A stretch of DNA of 64,000 nt from Lysobacter enzymogenes (lineage in GTDB: Bacteria > Pseudomonadota > Gammaproteobacteria > Xanthomonadales > Xanthomonadaceae): positions 191,390 through 255,389 of the forward strand of contig NZ_FNOG01000006.1 of NCBI RefSeq assembly GCF_900106525.1, read 5' to 3'. Each line of letters begins with the position of its first letter. The stretch's first letter is position 1. This document shows, one piece after another, positions 17,834 through 26,360 of the stretch. Below the pieces are notes generated by a model that did not search any database, was not told where the DNA came from, and saw only the letters and a program-made list of their open reading frames with translations. The position numbers were made by a program, and so were the translations under genes.

Positions 17834-20287
17834 ATGTTCACGCCCGATACTCCCATCAGCGAATTCATTCCGCTGTCCACGCACGTGGCGCCCACCGTGA
17901 TCAAGACCACCGGCGGCGATTTCCTGCTGGTTTGGCGCCTGGGCGGCCTGCCGTTCGTGGGCCGCGAAGAATGGGAGCTCGAGCACCGCCACAACACCTT
18001 CAACCGGCTGCTGCAGACCCTGCGCGCGCCGGACTTCACCAACGTCGCGTTCTGGGTGCACGACGTGCGCCGCCGCGGCCGCATCAGCACCGACAGCAAG
18101 TTCCAGCAGGTCTTCAACCAGGATCTGTCGGACGGCTACTACGCCTCGCTGTCGGCGCAGAAGCTGATGCAGAACGAACTGTACGTGACCATGCTGTACC
18201 GGCCGGTGGCCGGCAGCAAACGTTTCGTGGAAAAGTCGGCCAACGCGCAGGTGCTGCAGGAACAGCAGGACCAGGCCGTGGCCAAGGTCATCGAACTGGC
18301 CGGCAACGTCGAGGCGGTGATCAAGGACTACGCGCCTTATCGCCTGGGCATGTACGAGGCCAAGAACGGCATCGTCTTTTCCGAAACCCTGGAATTCTTC
18401 GGTTACCTGCTCAACCGCCTGGAAGAGCCGGTGCCGGTGCTCAACGCGCCGGTCTACAACTACCTGCCGGTGAGCCGTCTTACCTTCTCGGCCAAGAGCG
18501 GCGACTACGTGGTGACCACGCCGACCGGGGTGAACCATTTCGGCGCGATCTTGAACGTCAAGGAATATGCCGAGGGCACTTATCCCGGCATCCTCAACGG
18601 TTTGAAGTACCTCAACTTCGAATACGTCATCACCCATTCCTTCAGCCCGATGGGACGCCAGGACGCGCTCAAGGTGCTCGACCGCACCAAGGGCATGATG
18701 GTGTCCTCCGGCGACAAGGCGGTCAGCCAGATCGTCGAGCTCGACTACGCGATGGACCAGCTCGCCTCGGGCAACTTCGTGCTCGGCGAGTACCACTTCA
18801 CCTTCGCCATCTACGCCGACAGCCAGGAAAAGCTGGCCGCCCAGGTCGCCGCCGCGCGCGCCGAGCTGTCCAACGCCGGCTTCGTCTCGGCCAAGGAGGA
18901 CATGGCGATCGCCGCGTCCTTCTATGCGCAGTTCCCGGGCAACTGGAAGTACCGCACGCGCATGGCCAACGTCAGCTCGCTGAACTTCCTCGGCCTGTCG
19001 CCGCTGCACAACTTCGCCACCGGCAAGCAGCACAACAACCCGTGGGGCGACAGCGTGACCACGCTGCAGACCACCAACGGCCAGCCGTACTACTTCAATT
19101 TCCACGCCACCCATCCGGCCGAAAATTCGCTGGGCGAGAAGGCGATCGCCAACACCATGGTGATCGGCAAGTCCGGTACCGGTAAGACCGCGTTGATCAA
19201 CTTCCTGCTCAGCCAGGTGCAGAAGCTCAAGCCGACCCCGACGATCTTCTTCTTCGACAAGGATCGCGGCGCCGAGATCTTCGTGCGCGCCTGCGGCGGC
19301 AACTACCTGGCGCTGGACAACGGCCAGCCGACCGGCTTCAACCCGTTCCAGTGCGAGAACAACGAGACCAACGTCCAGTTCCTCGCCGACCTGATCAAGG
19401 TGCTGGCCAACAAGCCGCAGTATTCGGCGCGCGAAGACGAAGACATCTTCCGCGCGGTCGAGAACATCCTCGACACGCCGATGCACCTGCGCAGCATGAC
19501 CAACTTCCAAAAGAGCCTGCCCAACATGGGCGACGACGGCCTCTATGCGCGCCTGCGCAAGTGGACCGCCGGCAACTCGCTGGGCTGGGTGTTCGACAAT
19601 CCGGTGGACACGATCAACCTGGAGAAGGCGAACATCATCGGGTTCGACTACACCGATGTCATCGACAACATCGAGGTGCGCGTCCCGGTCATCAACTATT
19701 TGCTGCACCGTCTGGAGCAATTGATCGACGGCCGCCCGCTAATCTACGTCATGGACGAGTTCTGGAAGATCCTGGACGGCGGCGGGGCGCTCAAGGAATT
19801 CGCCAAGAACAAGCAAAAGACCATCCGTAAGCAGAACGGCCTGGGCATTTTCGCCACGCAGAGCCCGGAAGATGCGCTGGCCAGCGACATCTCCGCTTCG
19901 CTGATCGAACAGACCGCGACGCTGATCCTGCTGCCGAACCCGAACGCCAGCCGCGAGGACTACATCGAAGGCCTCAAGCTGACGGACGCGGAGTACGAAG
20001 TGGTCAAGAGCCTGGACGAGCGTTCGCGCTGCTTCCTGGTCAAGCAGGGCCACGCGGCGACGGTGTGCCAGCTCAACCTGCGCGGCATGGACGACGCCCT
20101 GGCGGTCATCTCGGCGTCGACCGACAACATCGAAATCATGCACCGCGTCCTGCGCGAGGCGGCCGAAAAGATCGGCAAGAGCCCGGACGACCTGACCCCG
20201 GACCAGTGGCTGGCCGATTTCTACGCCAACCGCAAGGGCTCGGGCAAGGGCAAGGCGGTCGCGGAAGGGCGCGCCTCGCGGGGGTGA
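17834..20287 (+). CDS. virB4: T4SS ATPase VirB4
   Basis: The protein has about 817 residues, with the CagE/TrbE N-terminal domain (REEWELEHRHNTFNRLLQ) and a C-terminal RecA-like domain with Walker A GKSGTGKTAL (about residue 444) and Walker B YVMDEFWKIL. VirB4 energises pilus assembly and substrate transfer. I prefer the ATG at 17834 (MFTPDTPISEF), with GGAAG upstream, to an in-frame ATG at 17792 that adds 14 residues; this is uncertain. The C-terminal tail is Lys/Gly-rich. Confidence 0.94.
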   Translation: MFTPDTPISEFIPLSTHVAPTVIKTTGGDFLLVWRLGGLPFVGREEWELEHRHNTFNRLLQTLRAPDFTNVAFWVHDVRRRGRISTDSKFQQVFNQDLSDGYYASLSAQKLMQNELYVTMLYRPVAGSKRFVEKSANAQVLQEQQDQAVAKVIELAGNVEAVIKDYAPYRLGMYEAKNGIVFSETLEFFGYLLNRLEEPVPVLNAPVYNYLPVSRLTFSAKSGDYVVTTPTGVNHFGAILNVKEYAEGTYPGILNGLKYLNFEYVITHSFSPMGRQDALKVLDRTKGMMVSSGDKAVSQIVELDYAMDQLASGNFVLGEYHFTFAIYADSQEKLAAQVAAARAELSNAGFVSAKEDMAIAASFYAQFPGNWKYRTRMANVSSLNFLGLSPLHNFATGKQHNNPWGDSVTTLQTTNGQPYYFNFHATHPAENSLGEKAIANTMVIGKSGTGKTALINFLLSQVQKLKPTPTIFFFDKDRGAEIFVRACGGNYLALDNGQPTGFNPFQCENNETNVQFLADLIKVLANKPQYSAREDEDIFRAVENILDTPMHLRSMTNFQKSLPNMGDDGLYARLRKWTAGNSLGWVFDNPVDTINLEKANIIGFDYTDVIDNIEVRVPVINYLLHRLEQLIDGRPLIYVMDEFWKILDGGGALKEFAKNKQKTIRKQNGLGIFATQSPEDALASDISASLIEQTATLILLPNPNASREDYIEGLKLTDAEYEVVKSLDERSRCFLVKQGHAATVCQLNLRGMDDALAVISASTDNIEIMHRVLREAAEKIGKSPDDLTPDQWLADFYANRKGSGKGKAVAEGRASRG

Positions 20288-20391
20288 TCCCGGTTTGAAT
20301 TGGTAACTGTTTCAAGGCAGCACGGACCAGCGAGCGTTGTAACGTCATCCGCCCCGGGGAGAAGGGGCGGAAGCCAAAGGAGAATCGACCG

Positions 20392-21162
20392 ATGCACCTC
20401 AAATCTTCCGTCGCACCCATGCTGTTCGCGCTGCTGCTCGGCGCGGGCGCATTGTTGTTGCCGCGGCCGGCGCAGGCGCAGTTTTGTTATCTGGTCTATG
20501 GCTATCCGGTCGGCATCTGCGCCACCGAAGGCACCCAGTGGGCCAACCAGGCGACGCTGCTCAAGAACGTCACCAGCGAGATCAACAAGATCCGCCAGAT
20601 GGAGCAGCAGCTGACCCAGGAGAAGAATCGCCTGGAGTCGTTGAACATCGGCAACTTCGGCCTGAATCTGACCAGCACCGAGCGGGTCAAGATCGCCGAA
20701 CTCAAGGAGCGCGACCTGTCCTACGGCATGGACGGCATGTGCGTGAAGGGCAAGAGCAGCGTCGCCGAAGACCAGCTCAAGTACTGCCGCAAGGGAGTGG
20801 AGATCCGCAATCGCCGCTACAACGCGATGGTCAAGATGTTCAAGGACATGGACAAGCGCGACGGCGAGATCCGCGCCATCGAGAAGGACTCCAAGAGCAT
20901 CCCGGCGGAAAACATCGGCCGGCTGGAAAAGAACACGGCCAAGATCGCGCAGATCCGCGCGCAGATGCAGACCGACATGCAGAACAACGTTGCGCTGATG
21001 AAGGCCTACGAGTCGATGCTCGAAGCGATCGACGGCGAGATGGCTTTGTTGGCGAGCAAGGCATTGGTTAACAAGAAGACCGGCAAGGACGCCATTGGTC
21101 AGATCGCACAGGGTGCGATGTTGTCCGCGGGGCTAAAGGTAGCCAGGTCGCGCGACATGTAA
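20392..21162 (+). CDS. virB5: VirB5-like minor pilin, first copy
   Basis: The 256-residue protein has a signal peptide (cleavage near AQAQF) and long helices resembling the VirB5 helical bundle (NQATLLKNVTSEINKIRQ, RLEKNTAKIAQIRAQMQ). It has a paired-cysteine segment (YGMDGMCVKGKSSVAEDQLKYC) and ends KVARSRDM. VirB5 caps the pilus tip. The next gene is a clear paralogue with the same ending, so the system has two versions of this subunit. The assignment relies on position between virB4 and virB6 and on helical architecture, since VirB5 is poorly conserved. Confidence 0.78.
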   Translation: MHLKSSVAPMLFALLLGAGALLLPRPAQAQFCYLVYGYPVGICATEGTQWANQATLLKNVTSEINKIRQMEQQLTQEKNRLESLNIGNFGLNLTSTERVKIAELKERDLSYGMDGMCVKGKSSVAEDQLKYCRKGVEIRNRRYNAMVKMFKDMDKRDGEIRAIEKDSKSIPAENIGRLEKNTAKIAQIRAQMQTDMQNNVALMKAYESMLEAIDGEMALLASKALVNKKTGKDAIGQIAQGAMLSAGLKVARSRDM

Positions 21163-21217
21163 GTGCTTTCGGACTTTCCTGATCGTCTTCATCCAAATCT
21201 TTAAAGGACTAACGACC

Positions 21218-21985
21218 ATGAACCACGAATCTTCTTCCCGTTTTTCCGCTTCGGTCCTGAGCCTGGCGCTGTCGGTGGCCGTCGGCATCGCCGCGATGAC
21301 GCCGGTTCCGGCGCATGCCTTCCTCGCCTCGGAAATCACCCAGGTGTTGAACAAGGTCCAGCTGGAGCTGCAGAAGGCCAAGCTGATCCAGCAGCTGACC
21401 GAGCTCAAGAAGCAGGTCAGCACGCTGACCGATACCTACAACTCGATGAACGTCGGCAACTTCAATCTCAAGACGGCCGCCGGCTTTCGCGAGAGCAACA
21501 TGCAAGAGCTGAAGAAGCGCGACCCGAACCAGGACATGGACACGCTGTGCCAGATGGGCAAGAGCGGCGTCGCCACCGAGCAGTACAAGATCTGCCAGCG
21601 CATCGTCCAGATCCGCAATCTGCGCTTCAACGTGATGGTCGATATGCTCAAGAAGGTCGAAGAGCGCGACAAGGAAGTGCAGAAGCTGGTCAACGACAGC
21701 TCGGGCATCAGCGCGGACAAGGGCAACGGCAAGGTGGTCAAGAACACCAACCAGGCCAACCAGCTCTCGGCGCAGATGGATGCCGACTTCCAGAACGGCA
21801 AGTACCTGCTCGACGCCTACACCGCCGTGCTCGAGACCCTGAACGACGACATGATCGCGCAGGCCGAGAAGGCGCTGAAGAACAAGAAGGACAAGGACGA
21901 CATCCTGGGCAACATCGGCTCGTCGGTCGTCCAGGGCGCGCTGTTGAAGGGCGGCCTGCAAGTCGCCCGCTCGCGCGACCTGTAA
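21218..21985 (+). CDS. virB5: VirB5-like minor pilin, second copy
   Basis: The 255-residue exported protein has a signal peptide (cleavage near AHAFLAS) and is collinear with the preceding gene. Both share the NVGNF/NIGNF step, a two-cysteine segment about 20 residues apart (MDTLCQMGKSG...KICQRIVQIRNLR), a KNT motif followed by an 'AQMxxDxQN' helix, and the ending QVARSRDL. The duplication is old, since only scattered residues are identical. It may give a heteromeric pilus tip, or one copy may have taken a new role. Confidence 0.75.
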   Translation: MNHESSSRFSASVLSLALSVAVGIAAMTPVPAHAFLASEITQVLNKVQLELQKAKLIQQLTELKKQVSTLTDTYNSMNVGNFNLKTAAGFRESNMQELKKRDPNQDMDTLCQMGKSGVATEQYKICQRIVQIRNLRFNVMVDMLKKVEERDKEVQKLVNDSSGISADKGNGKVVKNTNQANQLSAQMDADFQNGKYLLDAYTAVLETLNDDMIAQAEKALKNKKDKDDILGNIGSSVVQGALLKGGLQVARSRDL

Positions 21986-22079
21986 TAAGTCGGCCGCGCT
22001 CGCAGCGCGGCGGGCGACAGAAATAATGGACCAATAGCGGCCGGGCGGAGATGCCCGGGCCGGCGGAGACGGAAGGCGT

Positions 22080-23168
22080 ATGGATATTCACATGGTGTCG
22101 TTTGGGGCCGGTTCCTTGCTGGACTGGATGCATATGCAGGCGGCCGATCTGCCGGCGATGGCGTTCTTCGCCCTGATCAAGGATCACCTGGACTTCATGA
22201 TCCTCAAGTTCCAGAACAACCTGCTCGACCGCGTCGGCAAGATCATCGGCGCCATCGCCATGACCGTGGTCACCTTGTGGATCATCGTCCAGGGCTTCCG
22301 CATCGCCACCGGCCAGTCGCGCGAACCGATGATGGCGCTGGTGGTGAACTCGCTGAAGACGGTGCTGATCGTCGGTATCGCAGTGTCGGTGGCCGGTACA
22401 GGCGCGAAGAGCTACAAGGCGCTGACCGACGGACTGACCACCGTGGTCCGCGGGGCCGTCTCCAATCAGGAGGGCGACGGTCCGTACGAAGACATGGACA
22501 AGATCCTCGGCGTCATGTCCGTCGGCCTGGAGATGATGGACTCGATCAACGTCGGCGACAGCCTGATGACGAACGAGACCAAGGAGAAGACGATGTCGAT
22601 GCTTGGCGTCGGTCTCGGTGCTCCTGTGATCATGTCCATGATCGCGATGATGTTGAACAAGATCGCTATGGCTCTGTTCATCGGCACCGGTCCATTCTTC
22701 ATCCTGTGCCTGCTGTTCGACCAGACCAAGGCCTTGTTCCAAAAATGGTTGTTCTACGGCATAGCCACATTGATGACGATGTCGGTGCTGATCACGATGA
22801 CGACGATCGCCATCGACATGACCTTGGCGGTCGGCACGGCGTTCTGGGTCAGCAATAAGTTCGGTTTGGGTTCGGAAAGCTTGATGAACATGGCTCTGCA
22901 GCAGGGCGGTCTGGGCATGATCCTGTCGGCCTTGATCATCACCGCGCCGCCGATGGCGGGCATGTTCTTCAACGGCGTGATGGGTTCGTACTACGGTAAT
23001 AACAACTTCCAGCCTTCGAGTGGCGCTGGTGGTGGTGGTGGTGGTGGCGGTGCGGCCAATAGTTATCGCCCTGGCTCGCCTGGTTATGTGCCGCCGCCGC
23101 AGGCACCCGTGAGGGAAGCGGCGACGAGAGATGCGACGACCCGTGGTGGCCAAGCAGCTCCGCATTAG
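22080..23168 (+). CDS. virB6: T4SS polytopic inner membrane protein VirB6
   Basis: The 362-residue protein has an N-terminal segment (SLLDWMHMQAADLPAMAFFALIKDHLDFMILKFQNNLL), five or more membrane helices (about 55-290) with LFIGTGPFFILCLLFDQTK typical of VirB6/TrbL, and a Gly-rich low-complexity tail (about 310-330) running into YRPGSPGYVPPP. VirB6 forms the inner membrane channel hub. The DNA for its last 75 codons occurs again, damaged, at 23905-24117. Confidence 0.93.
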   Translation: MDIHMVSFGAGSLLDWMHMQAADLPAMAFFALIKDHLDFMILKFQNNLLDRVGKIIGAIAMTVVTLWIIVQGFRIATGQSREPMMALVVNSLKTVLIVGIAVSVAGTGAKSYKALTDGLTTVVRGAVSNQEGDGPYEDMDKILGVMSVGLEMMDSINVGDSLMTNETKEKTMSMLGVGLGAPVIMSMIAMMLNKIAMALFIGTGPFFILCLLFDQTKALFQKWLFYGIATLMTMSVLITMTTIAIDMTLAVGTAFWVSNKFGLGSESLMNMALQQGGLGMILSALIITAPPMAGMFFNGVMGSYYGNNNFQPSSGAGGGGGGGGAANSYRPGSPGYVPPPQAPVREAATRDATTRGGQAAPH

Positions 23169-23218
23169 CGAGTGAGTCTTGACTGGGTTTGGTATCAAAA
23201 GCCTATGAGGGCGCAAGT

Positions 23219-23758
23219 ATGAAAAGCTTACTTCTCCTGACGGCCAGTACTTTGTCGTTGCTGGTTCTCACGGCACTGCCTGTAGGCGCCCAAGCCGGCG
23301 AGTCCTGCCCGCAGGGCATGATTACCAACCCGATTGGTGCGGGAGGCCAGCCGCAGTGCGTGCCTGGTTCGAATTACCAGACCTGGGGTAATGGATCCTC
23401 TCCGTCTGCCCCGAGTGTTAAGTGGGCCAAGCGGTTTGGCGCCGTTGTTTATGACCCGGCGACGGGTGCCGTCGGCGTCTCAAGCGAAGAAAAGAGCAAG
23501 CGGAAAGCGTTTAATACCGCGTTGGCGCAGTGCAAATCCAAAGGTGGGACTGCATGCGTTAGCAACATCGAGTACTTCAACCAGTGTGTAGCTTCGGCAA
23601 CTGGCCCGACGTCGGCCGGTGAGTACGTATTTACATCTGCCAGCGCCGCGAAAGAGGCCGAGGCTTCGACGTACGCTATGGAAGATTGCAAGAAGAATGG
23701 TGTTGCGTCCTGCAAGATTTTTTACTCTGGCTGCAGTTATCCAGAGCAGGTCAATTAG
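23219..23758 (+). CDS. Secreted DUF4189 protein, copy 1
   Basis: The 179-residue protein has a signal peptide (cleavage near VGAQAGESC) and the signature CPQGMITNPIGAGGQPQC then NYQTWG. A DUF4189 region (about 70-175) follows, with regularly spaced cysteines (ALAQCKSKGGTAC, FNQCVAS, CKKNGVASCKI, SGCSYPEQ) that should form disulfides in the periplasm or outside. Function is unknown. It lies 50 bases after virB6. A strong hairpin with T-run follows the stop. The gene's GC content is visibly lower than that of the virB genes. Confidence 0.82.
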   Translation: MKSLLLLTASTLSLLVLTALPVGAQAGESCPQGMITNPIGAGGQPQCVPGSNYQTWGNGSSPSAPSVKWAKRFGAVVYDPATGAVGVSSEEKSKRKAFNTALAQCKSKGGTACVSNIEYFNQCVASATGPTSAGEYVFTSASAAKEAEASTYAMEDCKKNGVASCKIFYSGCSYPEQVN

Positions 23759-23798
23759 TTTGCTGATACTTCGCAATGTTCATGGTTTGGCTTTGAAG

Positions 23799-23829
23799 TT
23801 TGGCGCCCTAGGGGCGCCAAATTTCTTTT
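23799..23829 (+). terminator. Rho-independent terminator after DUF4189 copy 1
   Basis: The stem TTTGGCGCCC (23799-23808) pairs with GGGCGCCAAA (23812-23821) around a three-base loop and is followed by TTTCTTTT. It could end, or weaken, the long virB transcript after the first DUF4189 gene. A near-copy of the stem follows DUF4189 copy 2. Confidence 0.8.
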
Positions 23830-23904
23830 GGGCAAAGTAGGGCTCATTTCTTGTGCGTAAGCGCTGGGTTGTAGTCTTGGGGGGCGAATTTGCCCTGCAG
23901 TGTT

Positions 23905-24117
23905 ATCGCGCCGCCGATGGCGGGCATGTTGATGGGTTCGTACTACGGCACCAACAACTTCCCGGGTGCTGCGGGTGCGGGTGGTGGTGGTGGCGCGAAT
24001 GCCGCGGCTAATACGTATCGTCCGGGTTCGCCGGGGTATCAGCCGCCGCCGCAGGCGAATGTGGAGAATCGCGTCGCCCGAGAAAACGCCAGTACCGGTA
24101 GGCATTCTCCGTCGTAA
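23905..24117 (+). pseudogene. Broken duplicate of the virB6 3' end
   Basis: Translated in the frame ending at 24117, this stretch reads IAPPMAGMLMGSYYGTNNF, then a Gly-rich run, then NTYRPGSPGYQPPPQAN. This matches the VirB6 C-terminus (ITAPPMAGMF...MGSYYGNNNF...NSYRPGSPGYVPPPQAP) with a short in-frame deletion and a few substitutions. No membrane-domain coding precedes it and no good start codon is present, so it is a fragment. It shows that a unit of 'virB6 tail plus DUF4189 gene' was duplicated in tandem. Confidence 0.85.
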
Positions 24118-24154
24118 TTGATGTGGACTGAAAAGACCTGCGAGGGCGCGTTCA

Positions 24155-24673
24155 ATGAAATCCTTGAATTTTCTATTAGCTACCCTGGCGCTCTTTGTAA
24201 GTGGCAGTGGCGTTGCAGCCGCTGATGCTTGTCCCGAAGGAACGATTACCAATCCCACAGGTGCAGGCGGCCAGCCCCAGTGCGTGCCTGGGGTAAATCA
24301 CCAGAATTGGGGTGGAAGCGGGTCCTCCTCCGAGCCTCATTGGGCCCGGCGTTGGGGGGCGTTCGCTACCGACGCGGCCACGTCGAAGGTTGGCGTTGCT
24401 ACTGGCTTGTCGAGTAAGCGAAAGGCTGAGAAGGAGGCGCTTGCCCACTGCCGGAGTAAAGGCGGCGCCCAATGCAAGCCGTTGATCGCGTACTACGATC
24501 AATGTGCGGCATTGGCTTGGGGGCCGAACAGCGCTGGCGTTGGAAATATGGTTTCGGCGACCGCTGCTCATGTACAGGAAGCGCAGACGCTGGCGCTCAA
24601 GGAGTGCTCGAAAGACTCCCAGGAGTGCAAGATCTATTTCGCTGAGTGCAGCTACGCTGAGCGCACTAACTAG
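24155..24673 (+). CDS. Secreted DUF4189 protein, copy 2
   Basis: The 172-residue protein has a signal peptide (cleavage near AAADAC), signature CPEGTITNPTGAGGQPQC then NHQNWG, and the DUF4189 cysteine pattern (HCRSKGGAQCKP, YDQCAALAWGP, CKIYFAECSYAERTN). Its leader (GAGGGCGC then ATG about five bases on) copies that of copy 1, as does its position after a virB6 tail. Most similar in sequence to copy 3. Relatively AT-rich. Role unknown; secretion with, or modulation of, the T4SS is only inference from location. Confidence 0.82.
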   Translation: MKSLNFLLATLALFVSGSGVAAADACPEGTITNPTGAGGQPQCVPGVNHQNWGGSGSSSEPHWARRWGAFATDAATSKVGVATGLSSKRKAEKEALAHCRSKGGAQCKPLIAYYDQCAALAWGPNSAGVGNMVSATAAHVQEAQTLALKECSKDSQECKIYFAECSYAERTN

Positions 24674-24699
24674 TGTTGTTTTGCAACAGGCTGGTATCG

Positions 24700-24724
24700 A
24701 TTCGGCGCCCATTGGGCGCCGAAT
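24700..24724 (+). terminator. Hairpin after DUF4189 copy 2
   Basis: The stem ATTCGGCGCCC (24700-24710) pairs perfectly with GGGCGCCGAAT (24714-24724) around a three-base loop. The T-rich tail (TCGTTTGT) is weaker than that of the related hairpin after copy 1. Sequence likeness of the two stems supports tandem duplication including the terminator. Confidence 0.65.
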
Positions 24725-24913
24725 TCGTTTGTAGCTCATGTGTTCTTTGCGTGGGAACGGGGCTGTTTTCTTGAAGCTTTTCGGTGCCAGCGTGTGTCGA
24801 GTTGAATGCTCGATTGGGCGGCTCTCTGAGGGGGCTGTCTTGGTTCTACACTCGGAAAGTACGCCGATGCAGGTGGCAGTGTGCTTGACATCCATTGGCT
24901 AGGGAGCTGTTGC

Positions 24914-25438
24914 ATGAAGATCACGCTTTCGGTCAGCCTTCCATTTTTCGCCCTGCTGTTCGCCTTGTTTTCCGGCAACGTATTGGCCGACGCCTGCCCC
25001 CAGGGGATGGTCATCAATCCCATTGGCGCGGGTGGGCAGCCGCAGTGCGTTCCTGGCGAGAACCATCAAAGCTGGGGTGGCACGGGTTCCTCCGGCCCTC
25101 ATTACGCCCGGCGTTGGGGTGCTTTCGCCTCCGATTCAATTGCGGGAAAGCTGGGTGTGGCGTTGGGTGAGTCGAGTAAGCGTAAGGCCGAGAAAGCAGC
25201 GTCGATGCATTGCGAGAGTAAGGGGGGCGTGGACTGCAAAGCGTTCTTTGCCTTTTATGATCAGTGCGCTGCAGTTGCTTGGGGGCCCGATCGTGGGGCG
25301 GACTCGGGCGAGGCGATAGCTGCCAGCGCGGCTGGAAAAGATGACGCCGTCAGGGATGCATTGGCGCTTTGCGGAAAGAAGTCCGATAAGTGCAAGCTGG
25401 TCTCGGCTGAATGCAGCTACGGCGAGCTGACCCATTGA
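24914..25438 (+). CDS. Secreted DUF4189 protein, copy 3
   Basis: The 174-residue protein has a signal peptide (cleavage near VLADAC), signature CPQGMVINPIGAGGQPQC then NHQSWGG, HYARRWGAFASD, and the conserved cysteines (HCESKGGVDCKA, YDQCAAVAWGP, CKLVSAECSYGELTH). I chose the ATG at 24914, which starts directly at the signal peptide, over an in-frame start 11 codons upstream. Closest to copy 2 (SSKRKAEK and RRWGAFA are shared). A TTGACA lies at 24885-24890 in the 240-base gap upstream and may belong to its own promoter. Confidence 0.8.
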   Translation: MKITLSVSLPFFALLFALFSGNVLADACPQGMVINPIGAGGQPQCVPGENHQSWGGTGSSGPHYARRWGAFASDSIAGKLGVALGESSKRKAEKAASMHCESKGGVDCKAFFAFYDQCAAVAWGPDRGADSGEAIAASAAGKDDAVRDALALCGKKSDKCKLVSAECSYGELTH

Positions 25439-25677
25439 GGCGCAGGCAGGTTGTTGCGCCGATCTAGTACGCTTTCGCTGCGCCGTTGCCGGGTACGTGC
25501 TTTGGCCCTGGCGTATCAGATACACCGTGTTTACGCATTGATTTGGATCGATTCGCCGATCTACGTTTCTGTGGTCGATATGGATTCATTAATATCGCCC
25601 GACCTGCAGCACCCAAGCCGGCGTCGGAGCGCGCCAATGCCCTTGACCGGATTCGCTTCACCTGCACGGAGTGCCCC

Positions 25678-26223
25678 ATGCGCAACTCGCCCCGATTCCA
25701 CGCCGCCCTGTCCGTGCTTGCCCTCGCAGGCGGTTTCTTCGCCAACTCCGCCTACGCTTGCCCGGCCGGCATGATCACCAACCCCATCGGCGCGGGCGGC
25801 CAGGCCGAGTGCATCCCCGGGTCGAACTATCAGAACTGGGGCAGCGCTGGAGGCGGCGGCTCTTCGGCGACGGTCTACGACGGCTACGGCGCGTTCGCGC
25901 TCGATGAGCAGTCGTTGAAGCTCGGGGTCAGCGATCCGAAGGATCTGTTCCGTAACGAACGCCAGGCCAAGCGCTCGGCGTTGAAGAGCTGCAAGGAAAA
26001 CGGCGGCGTCGACTGCAAGGTCGTGTTGACCTTCGTCAACGAGTGCGCGGTGACCATGTTCGGTGCGACCGACAGCAGCGGCAGCAAGCTGGCGATCTAC
26101 ACCGGCAAGGGCGTGGACATCGAGCGCGCGGGGAACGAGGCGATGGCGAAGTGCAAGGCCACCGGCTCGCCGATGTGCGAGCCCGGTCAGTCGGATTGCG
26201 TGGAGCGCTGGCGCAACGATTGA
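25678..26223 (+). CDS. Secreted DUF4189 protein, copy 4 (divergent)
   Basis: The 181-residue protein has a signal peptide (cleavage near SAYACPAG) and the same signature (CPAGMITNPIGAGGQAEC, NYQNWG). The body then differs: no RRWGA block, NECAVTMFGATD in place of YDQCAA, and the ending CEPGQSDCVERWRND. GC content is higher, like the effector genes. It is the oldest or most diverged member of the array and borders the first immunity/effector pair. It is preceded by an AT-rich 239-base spacer (25439-25677) that may hold a promoter. Confidence 0.8.
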   Translation: MRNSPRFHAALSVLALAGGFFANSAYACPAGMITNPIGAGGQAECIPGSNYQNWGSAGGGGSSATVYDGYGAFALDEQSLKLGVSDPKDLFRNERQAKRSALKSCKENGGVDCKVVLTFVNECAVTMFGATDSSGSKLAIYTGKGVDIERAGNEAMAKCKATGSPMCEPGQSDCVERWRND

Positions 26224-26360
26224 ATCGGCGGTTCCCTCGAAGACCGCTGCGTTGCGCGCATGCGCGGTTTGCGCGCGCGACGGCCGCGCCGTCGCATCGT
26301 CGGTCGCCTCGGTGTGATAAAACGGCTGCACCTCTCGCGCCGGATGCCGGCGAGGCCCGC

